Assembly: GCF_007035645.1 (NCBI RefSeq)
Contig: NZ_AP019632.1
Location: 124,001 to 188,000, forward strand
DNA: 64,000 nt
Reading direction: 5' to 3'
DNA from: Enterobacter asburiae
GTDB lineage: Bacteria > Pseudomonadota > Gammaproteobacteria > Enterobacterales > Enterobacteriaceae
The position numbers and the translations under genes are program-made. The notes under the pieces were generated by a model that did not search any database, was not told the DNA's origin, and saw only the letters and a list, made by a program, of their open reading frames with translations. Shown here piece by piece: positions 58,760 to 64,000 of the stretch. Each line of letters begins with the position of its first letter. Position 1 is the stretch's first letter.

Positions 58760-58788
58760 AAACCCCGCGCATGGCGGGGTTTTTTTAT
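58760..58788 (+). terminator. Intrinsic terminator after yiaF
   Basis: AACCCCGC and GCGGGGTT pair around GCATG near 58762-58782 and run into seven T. Confidence 0.88.
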
Positions 58789-58806
58789 GCTTATCGAAAA
58801 TAACGC

Positions 58807-58999
58807 TTGTCATTCTTCTACCACATCGGTATAACTATCCCCGTCGGTTTGTTACACAGACCTAAAGCAGTTTAGTAAAGCAGTCCAGATTGTTATCCAT
58901 AGATACCCTTCGTTGTGACCCTTCCTTCATCGCTTAAAAATCTGTAACGCAATCCATCAAGCCGGAAGGCTCAATATATTTGTTAATAAGGTAATTTCT
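58807..58999 (+). promoter_or_regulatory. cspA promoter and cold-shock 5' leader (RNA thermosensor)
   Basis: TTGTCA (58807-58812) and TATAAC (58830-58835) are 17 bases apart, a good sigma-70 promoter. The leader of about 155 bases contains ACAGACCTAAAGCAG near 58855-58870, matching the cold-box region of E. coli cspA. Further stretches (GATACCC, AAAATCTGTAA) also match the structured leader that refolds at low temperature to expose the start. AAGG lies ahead of the ATG at 59000. Confidence 0.75.
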
Positions 59000-59212
59000 A
59001 TGTCTGCTAAAATGACTGGTCTGGTAAAATGGTTCAACGCTGATAAAGGTTTCGGCTTCATCACTCCTGACGATGGCTCAAAAGACGTGTTCGTACACTT
59101 CTCTGCTATCCAGAACGATGGCTACAAATCTCTGGATGAAGGTCAGAAAGTTTCCTTCACCATCGAAAGCGGCGCTAAAGGCCCAGCAGCTGGTAACGTT
59201 GTAAGCCTGTAA
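59000..59212 (+). CDS. cspA: Major cold-shock protein CspA
   Basis: 70-residue OB-fold RNA chaperone that melts mRNA structure at low temperature. Both nucleic-acid-binding motifs are intact: KGFGFI (RNP1) and VFVHF (RNP2). It is near-identical to remembered E. coli CspA, with Ala/Leu/Val changes at three positions. Single-gene unit between its own promoter and terminator. Expression should be controlled by the long leader. Confidence 0.96.
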   Translation: MSAKMTGLVKWFNADKGFGFITPDDGSKDVFVHFSAIQNDGYKSLDEGQKVSFTIESGAKGPAAGNVVSL

Positions 59213-59238
59213 GCTTCCAACCCAGTAGCACAAAATTC

Positions 59239-59268
59239 AAAAACCCGCCTTCTGGCGGGTTTTTTCGT
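59239..59268. terminator. Terminator between cspA and ghrB
   Basis: AAACCCGCC and GGCGGGTTT pair around TTCT near 59241-59262 and run into TTTTCG. The A-rich left flank makes it usable for ghrB on the other strand too. Confidence 0.9.
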
Positions 59269-59270
59269 TT

Positions 59271-60245
59271 CTATCGTTGCACCTGCGGGTTCACGCAGTT
59301 TATCTCCACCTTTCCGCTTAGGGCGGCGATAAGGTTATCGACCGCAGTGGCCGCCATGTTGTAGCGCGTCTCATGGGTGGCTGAGCCGATGTGGGGCAGG
59401 GCGACGACGTTTGGCATTGTCAGCAGCGGGGAGTCCACCGGCAGCGGCTCCTGTTCAAACACGTCCAGACCTGCGGCATGGATCTCACCGTTCTGCAGGG
59501 CTTCAATCAGCGCCTTCTCATCTACCACCGGGCCACGACCCGCGTTGATGAAAATGGCGGATTTCTTCATTTTTTCAAATGCGGATTTGCCAATCAGATG
59601 ACGCGTTTCGTCCGTCAGCGGCAGAACCAGACAAACAAAATCGGCTTCCTGCAGCAGAGTATCCAGCTCGCAGTAGCGGGCGTTGAAGCGTTCTTCGGCT
59701 TCACTGTGATGACGGCGCGCGTTATACAGAATCGGCATGTTAAAACCAAAATGCGCGCGCTGCGCCAGTGCCAGCCCAATGCGCCCCATGCCAACAATGC
59801 CCAGCGTTTTGCCGTTAACGTCCACGCCGAACCAGTCCGGTCCAATGCTTTTTGTCCATTCGCCCGCTTTCACGCGCTCGGCCACTTCCACCACGCGACG
59901 GGCCGTGGTGAGTACCAGCGCCATCAGCGTATCGGCCACGGTTTCCGTCAGGGCATGGGGGGTGTGCATCAGCAGGATCTTGCGGGCGTTCAGGGCATCC
60001 ACATCGAAATTGTCGTAACCCACGGAAACGGTAGAGGTAGCACGAAGCTTCGGCATTTTCTCCAGCAGGGCGACATCCACTTTCTCGCTTGAACCCAGCA
60101 GGCCTTCGGCGCTGGCGAACGCTTCGGCGTGCTGCGCCACGGTTTCCGGGCTCAGGTTCTTCACCAGCGTGACGGTGAAGTGTTCTTCAAGGCGTTTCTG
60201 CAGATCTTCCGGCAGTGCTTTGTACAAAATGACGGACGGCTTCAT
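59271..60245 (-). CDS. ghrB: Glyoxylate/hydroxypyruvate/2-ketogluconate reductase
   Basis: 324 residues, D-isomer-specific 2-hydroxyacid dehydrogenase. It reduces glyoxylate, hydroxypyruvate and 2-keto-D-gluconate with NADPH. Rossmann motif [15 protein letters not shown], then [14 protein letters not shown] and catalytic His in [12 protein letters not shown]. In E. coli it stands alone. Here it ends a run of kguE-kguK-kguT on the same strand, in the slot taken by KguD (2-keto-6-phosphogluconate reductase) in pseudomonads, so it may act on the phosphorylated product. The kguT stop lies 26 bases upstream. Confidence 0.92.
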   Translation of the reverse strand: MKPSVILYKALPEDLQKRLEEHFTVTLVKNLSPETVAQHAEAFASAEGLLGSSEKVDVALLEKMPKLRATSTVSVGYDNFDVDALNARKILLMHTPHALTETVADTLMALVLTTARRVVEVAERVKAGEWTKSIGPDWFGVDVNGKTLGIVGMGRIGLALAQRAHFGFNMPILYNARRHHSEAEERFNARYCELDTLLQEADFVCLVLPLTDETRHLIGKSAFEKMKKSAIFINAGRGPVVDEKALIEALQNGEIHAAGLDVFEQEPLPVDSPLLTMPNVVALPHIGSATHETRYNMAATAVDNLIAALSGKVEINCVNPQVQR

Positions 60246-60271
60246 GCTAATCTCCGTTGATTTTTAAGGAT

Positions 60272-61552
60272 TCAGGCGTGGCGTGCGCCGACAGGGTGTT
60301 GTTGATTATTAGCAGGCTTAACAATCAGAGTAAGCCACACGGAGGCGAAAAGTGCCACCCCCATAAAGATGTACGATGCGGACGGGCTGCCGGTGGCACC
60401 GTTCAGGTAGCCGACGAACCAGGAGCCGCAGAACGACCCCAGCGCACCCATACTGTTAATCAGCGCCATCGCGCCACCCGCGACGTTACGCGGCAGCATT
60501 TCCGGGATGATGGCAAAGAACGGACCATACGGGGCATACATGGCGGCACCGGCGACCACCAGCAGGGTATAAGAGGCCCAGAAGTGATTTGCACCCACGG
60601 CCCACGAGCCGATAAAGGCAAAAGCAGCGATCAGCAGCAGCGGCCAGACAAACAATTTTCGGTTCTGCAGCTTGTCCGACGCCCAGGAGACGACGATCAT
60701 GGCGATGGTCGCGGCCAGATACGGTACGGAAGAGAGCCAGCCCACTTCTACCATGCCGAGGTTTTCGCCGCCGCTGCGGATAATCGACGGCAGCCACAGC
60801 ACAAAGCCGTACACGCCAATGCTCCAGGTAAAGTACTGTGCGCAGAGCAGGATCACGTTGCGCGAGCGGAAGGCTTCACCGTAGTTGCGTACCGCCTTCA
60901 GGCCTTGCTGTTCTTTATCCAGCTGCGCCTGCAGCGCCGCTTTTTCGTCTTCGGAAAGCCATTTCGCCTGGGCAGGTTTATCCTTCACCAGCACCCACCA
61001 GCAGAATGCCCAGATCACTGCCGGAACCCCTTCGATGATAAACATCTCGCGCCAGCCGAAGGACTGGATCAGGTAGCCAGACACCACCGACATCCACAGT
61101 ACCGTCACCGGGTTACCGAGGATCAGGAAGGTATTCGCGCGCGAGCGTTCAGATTTGGTAAACCAGTTGCTGATGTAGATCAGCATCGCCGGCATCACCG
61201 CCGCCTCAACGACGCCGAGGATAAAGCGAATGGCGGCCAGGGCAGGAATATTGTTCACCACGCCGGTCAGTGACGCGCAGGCGCCCCACAGGATCAGGCA
61301 GACGAAGATCAGCTTACGCACGCTGCGGCGTTCCGCATAAATCGCGCCGGGGATCTGGAAGAAGAAGTAGCCCAGGAAGAAAAGGGCTCCCAGCAGGGAG
61401 GAGATACCTTTGGTGATGCCAAGGTCCTCTGTGATCCCCGCCGCGGACGCGAAGCTGAAGTTGGCACGGTCAAGATACGCCAGGCTGTACGTGATAAACA
61501 CGATTGGCATGATGTACCACCAGCGTTTTACTGCATTGGTCGAACTGTTCAT
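60272..61552 (-). CDS. kguT: MFS transporter, probable 2-ketogluconate importer
   Basis: 426 residues, twelve membrane segments, anion:cation symporter (ACS) branch of the MFS. TM1 has YLDRANFSFA (the ACS DRxN motif), then GYFFFQIPGAIYAERRSVRKLIF. Neighbouring kguK, kguE and ghrB indicate 2-ketogluconate as substrate, as for pseudomonad KguT. The ATG at 61552 starts MNSSTNAVKRWWYIMP; the frame further upstream runs through the palindromic repeat and is rejected. A hexuronate or other sugar acid remains possible. Confidence 0.82.
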   Translation of the reverse strand: MNSSTNAVKRWWYIMPIVFITYSLAYLDRANFSFASAAGITEDLGITKGISSLLGALFFLGYFFFQIPGAIYAERRSVRKLIFVCLILWGACASLTGVVNNIPALAAIRFILGVVEAAVMPAMLIYISNWFTKSERSRANTFLILGNPVTVLWMSVVSGYLIQSFGWREMFIIEGVPAVIWAFCWWVLVKDKPAQAKWLSEDEKAALQAQLDKEQQGLKAVRNYGEAFRSRNVILLCAQYFTWSIGVYGFVLWLPSIIRSGGENLGMVEVGWLSSVPYLAATIAMIVVSWASDKLQNRKLFVWPLLLIAAFAFIGSWAVGANHFWASYTLLVVAGAAMYAPYGPFFAIIPEMLPRNVAGGAMALINSMGALGSFCGSWFVGYLNGATGSPSASYIFMGVALFASVWLTLIVKPANNQQHPVGARHA

Positions 61553-61632
61553 AGGCTTGCCTCTGTTGTTGAGGTTGTTACCGCCGTTGTCTGTAGGGTA
61601 CACGGTGGCTTGTTTTGCTGAGTGCGATTTAT

Positions 61633-61711
61633 GCCCCTCACCCCGGCCCTCTTCCCAGAGGGAGCAAGTCATTCCCTCGCCCCTCTGGGGAGAGGGTTAG
61701 GGTGAGGGGGA
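61633..61711. repeat. Dispersed GC-rich palindromic repeat, copy 6 (inside kgu operon)
   Basis: CCCCTCACCCCGGCCCTCTTCCCAGAGGG at the left and CCCTCTGGGGAGAGGGTTAGGGTGAGGGGG at the right (each listed here in parts of the same palindrome) form a full inverted pair in the 162 bases between kguK and kguT. It may stop or slow transcription and set the ratio of kinase to transporter. Confidence 0.8.
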
Positions 61712-61714
61712 TGT

Positions 61715-62653
61715 TTATTCGTTAAGCTCTGCTCGCGTGGGTAATCCTTCGCTGTCGCCCTGCACCTGAATGGCCAGCGAGCCAATCTTGTTGCCCCGCG
61801 CCACGGCCTGCGGCAGCGTTTTGCCTTCCAGCAGGGCGCTAATCACGCCCACGGCAAAACCGTCGCCCGCGCCGACGGTGTCGACCACGTTCTCAACCTT
61901 GACCGCCGCGACCGCGCCCTGTTCGCCGTCGGCCGTCTTAAACCATGCGCCATCGGCGCCGGTCTTCAGCACCACCGCTTTTACTCCTTTATTCAGGTAG
62001 AAATCGGCAATGCCATCCGGCGTGCTTTCGCCGGTCAGGATCATCCCTTCTTTCAGGCCCGGCAGAACCCAGTCCGCTCTGAACGCCAGACGGTTGAGCT
62101 TCTCGACCATTTCCGCTTCGCTTTTCCACAGCACCGGGCGCAGGTTCGGATCGAAAGAGATCGTTTTTCCCTGGGCTTTCAGAGTGGCTGCCGCGTGATC
62201 CAGCAGTTCATACGAGCTGGCAGACAGCGCTGCCGCCACGCCGCTCAGGTGCAGATGGCGCGCGGAGGCGAAATAGTCGGCGTGGTAATCCGCCACTGAG
62301 AGGTGGCTTGCGGCCGATCCCTTACGGAAATATTCCACGATGGGATCGGTTCCATTTTCGACCTTAGATTTAAGCTGAAAGCCGGTAGGGAAGCGTCCGT
62401 CGAGGGTGACGCCTGCGGCATCAATACCCTCTTTTTTCAGCGAGTCGAGAACGAAATGGCCAAAGCTGTCGTCCCCCACGCGGCTGACCCAGCCCACATT
62501 CAGGCCGAGACGCGCCAGGCCGGTCGCGACGTTCAGCTCTGCGCCCGCCACGCGCTTGATAAAGTGCTCCACCGCGCTCAGTTCGCCCGTTTCAGTGGCG
62601 ACAAACATCGCCATGGCCTCGCCGATGGTGATGACATCCAGCGTCTTGTGCAT
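61715..62653 (-). CDS. kguK: PfkB-family sugar-acid kinase, probable 2-ketogluconate kinase
   Basis: 312 residues, ribokinase fold. N-terminal VITIGEAMAMFV and GAELNVATGLARLG carry the substrate-binding glycines. The C-terminal PfkB signature DTVGAGDGFAVG contains the catalytic base Asp and anion hole. It is related to 2-keto-3-deoxygluconate kinases. The position between kguE and kguT points to phosphorylation of 2-ketogluconate at C-6; KDG kinase activity is the alternative. It starts three bases after kguE, with the ribosome site inside the kguE 3' end. Confidence 0.8.
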   Translation of the reverse strand: MHKTLDVITIGEAMAMFVATETGELSAVEHFIKRVAGAELNVATGLARLGLNVGWVSRVGDDSFGHFVLDSLKKEGIDAAGVTLDGRFPTGFQLKSKVENGTDPIVEYFRKGSAASHLSVADYHADYFASARHLHLSGVAAALSASSYELLDHAAATLKAQGKTISFDPNLRPVLWKSEAEMVEKLNRLAFRADWVLPGLKEGMILTGESTPDGIADFYLNKGVKAVVLKTGADGAWFKTADGEQGAVAAVKVENVVDTVGAGDGFAVGVISALLEGKTLPQAVARGNKIGSLAIQVQGDSEGLPTRAELNE

Positions 62654-62656
62654 GGT

Positions 62657-63406
62657 TTACTCCTCGCGCAGCAGGTTGACGTAATGGCGGGTAACGGCGG
62701 TTAAATCCGTCCCTTCCAGCGGGAACTCGATACCGCGCGGGGCATCGGCAGGCAGCTGGCCGAGCAGATCCAGCCAGCGCGCATCAGCGTGGTCCGGTGC
62801 CACGGCGCGGAAGTTATCTTTATGCGGCACGGCGGCTTTCACGTGGATATAGCTCACCGCAGGGGCAAGGTGACGCGCGGCCTCTTCGGGGGAATCACCG
62901 ACCCACAGCCAGTTGCCCATGTCGAAGGTCAGCGTGACGGGCAATGCCATTTCCCGACAGGCGGCCTGGAAGCGCTGCATCGGCGCGAGCTGTCCACAGT
63001 CGGTCTGATCGTTCTCCACGACCAGCGCCATGCCGCTTGCGTTCAGCAGGCTACGCAGGGCGTCGAGAGGCTGCGCGTCGCGGAAATGGCCCAGGGAAAC
63101 CTTCAGCCACAGGGCGTTCAGGGTGCTGGCCTCAGAGAGATAGCGGGTCAGATCCGGGTTGAGAGTGCCGTCGGGCATAAACAGGGCGGCGGGGGCGGAG
63201 TAGCACGCCAGCAGGCCGAGCAGCTCAATGGATTCTCCCAGCGCAGGCAGCGTCAGCAGCTCTTCGCTGCTGAACAGTTCCCGGCGGATCTCCACGCCGT
63301 CTGCCCCTGCGCCTGCAATAACGGGAAGCATCGCCCGCTGACCGCCTGCCTGTCGCACCTGTTCCGCACCGTACGCGGCGGTGACCACCATAATTTTCCT
63401 GCCCAT
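62657..63406 (-). CDS. kguE: Sugar phosphate isomerase/epimerase, KguE-like
   Basis: 249 residues, AP-endonuclease-2-type TIM barrel. Metal ligand candidates are Glu in DGVEIRRELF, Glu/Asp in LVVENDQTDCG, Asp in LTFDMGNWLW, and His in YIHVKAAVPHKDN. It is the first gene of the 2-ketogluconate set; in pseudomonads KguE is called an epimerase, although its exact reaction is unsettled. The ATG at 63406 (MGRKIMVVTAAYG) has GGAG ten bases ahead and is preferred to 63427. A palindromic operator lies 42 bases upstream. Confidence 0.78.
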   Translation of the reverse strand: MGRKIMVVTAAYGAEQVRQAGGQRAMLPVIAGAGADGVEIRRELFSSEELLTLPALGESIELLGLLACYSAPAALFMPDGTLNPDLTRYLSEASTLNALWLKVSLGHFRDAQPLDALRSLLNASGMALVVENDQTDCGQLAPMQRFQAACREMALPVTLTFDMGNWLWVGDSPEEAARHLAPAVSYIHVKAAVPHKDNFRAVAPDHADARWLDLLGQLPADAPRGIEFPLEGTDLTAVTRHYVNLLREE

Positions 63407-63447
63407 CTTCGGACTCCATCGCAACATAACAATACTATTACGCTAGA

Positions 63448-63461
63448 TGGAACCGGTTCCA
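63448..63461. promoter_or_regulatory. LacI-type operator upstream of kguE (PtxS-like)
   Basis: TGGAACCGGTTCCA is a perfect 14-bp palindrome with the CG centre typical of LacI-family operators. It differs at only two symmetric positions from the pseudomonad PtxS operator TGAAACCGGTTTCA as I remember it. It lies between the regulator gene and kguE, where repressor binding would block the kgu promoter. Confidence 0.75.
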
Positions 63462-63509
63462 AAGAAAAGGTCAGGATGTCGAATTTATGATCGGTATCAC
63501 AAGGGAAAA

Positions 63510-64000
63510 TTAACGCGCCGTGGAGCCGCGAACGATCAGCTCGCCGGAGAAGACCTGCTCGCGAACGGCATCGCTGGTGCCTTCAATGCGGCGAACCACT
63601 TGTTCAACAGCAGCATAGCCAATCTGCCAGGTGGGCTGTTTGAGTGTCGTAATGCCGACGCCCGCCAGTTCCGCCCACTCCAGTTCATCAAACCCCAGCA
63701 GACCGATATCGCTGCCCCAGTGCAGGCCAATGCGCTTGAGCGAGCGGGCGACCTGAAGCGTCAGCGCCCCGTTTGCGGAGATAACGGCTTTGCGCATCCC
63801 GCGATGGCGCGTGTGGAACTGGCGCAGGGTGTTGTCGAGCTGGTCGGCTTCGTGAAGCGGCGTTTCGGCATTTTCGGCGATCACGCCGGGATATCGCTCC
63901 AGCGTGGCGCGAAATGCGCTCAGGCGCTCGCGACGGGTATTGACCATCCCTAACGGTTCACTCAGAAACAGAATGGCCTCGAAGCCCTGTTCGATCAGAT
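63510..64000 (-). CDS. LacI-family transcriptional regulator, C-terminal part (cut by window edge)
   Basis: The frame is open to the window end and gives ~163 residues of the periplasmic-binding-like effector domain (LIEQGFEAILFLSE, MRKAVISANGALTLQVARSL, DIGLLGFDELEWAELAGVGITTLKQPTWQIGYAAVEQVVRRI). The N-terminal DNA-binding helices lie outside. Being immediately upstream of kguE with a matching operator between, it is probably the functional equivalent of PtxS, releasing DNA when 2-ketogluconate binds. The gene would extend about 170 residues beyond the window. Confidence 0.85.
   Translation of the reverse strand, partial: LIEQGFEAILFLSEPLGMVNTRRERLSAFRATLERYPGVIAENAETPLHEADQLDNTLRQFHTRHRGMRKAVISANGALTLQVARSLKRIGLHWGSDIGLLGFDELEWAELAGVGITTLKQPTWQIGYAAVEQVVRRIEGTSDAVREQVFSGELIVRGSTAR

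Overview
The window is about 64 kb of chromosome from a member of the Enterobacteriaceae, most likely Enterobacter or a close relative. This rests on gene content, very high similarity to remembered E. coli proteins, and gene order that follows the E. coli kbl-to-ghrB region almost gene for gene. No rRNA, tRNA, CRISPR array or insertion sequence was seen. Both ends cut through a gene: kbl on the left and a LacI-family regulator on the right.

Layout. 1-1319: kbl-tdh, threonine catabolism. 1347-4488: three glycosyltransferase genes in the interval where E. coli K-12 has waaH, probably a strain- or genus-specific LPS/surface-glycan module. 4492-8265: yibQ-envC-gpmM, transcribed leftward. 8513-11622: yibN-grxC-secB-gpsA-cysE, transcribed rightward. 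11619-17270: trmL, an aromatic-acid-type MFS transporter, and lldPRD (L-lactate use) with two LldR-like operators. 17551-21714: yibL and mtlADR, with five CRP-like sites upstream of mtlA. 22374-31345: yibI-yibH-yibF, selA-selB (selenocysteine machinery), aldB, yiaU and yiaT.

31346-35419 is accessory. It holds a REP pair, a possible hicB antitoxin remnant, ysaA, and then a TpsB-type outer-membrane transporter together with a Gly/Ser/Thr/Val-rich lipoprotein. This pair sits between ysaA and avtA, which are neighbours in E. coli. It is the best candidate here for a little-described system: a two-partner-secretion pore whose partner is a repetitive lipoprotein rather than a haemagglutinin-type exoprotein.

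35420-48323: avtA, malS (with MalT-box-like sites), bax, and the full xylose locus xylR-xylH-xylG-xylF / xylA-xylB. 48427-49886: a cysteine hydrolase (isochorismatase fold) overlapping a GlxA-type AraC regulator, where E. coli has yiaAB. 49879-54515: wecH, ysaB and glyQ-glyS. 54608-55260: an unrecognised gene and a hairpin-rich stretch that resembles the C4/Ash regulatory region of P4/P1-type phages. 55764-59212: an ABC-F ATPase, yiaG, yiaF and cspA with its long cold-shock leader. 59271-64000: ghrB with kguT, kguK and kguE, a 2-ketogluconate pathway arranged like the pseudomonad kguEKTD operon. It is preceded by a 14-bp palindromic LacI-type operator and a LacI-family regulator.

A GC-rich palindromic repeat family (CCCTCACCC..CCCTCTCCC and its complement) occurs six times, always between genes. 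Identifications were made by reading protein sequences against remembered families. No database search was run.
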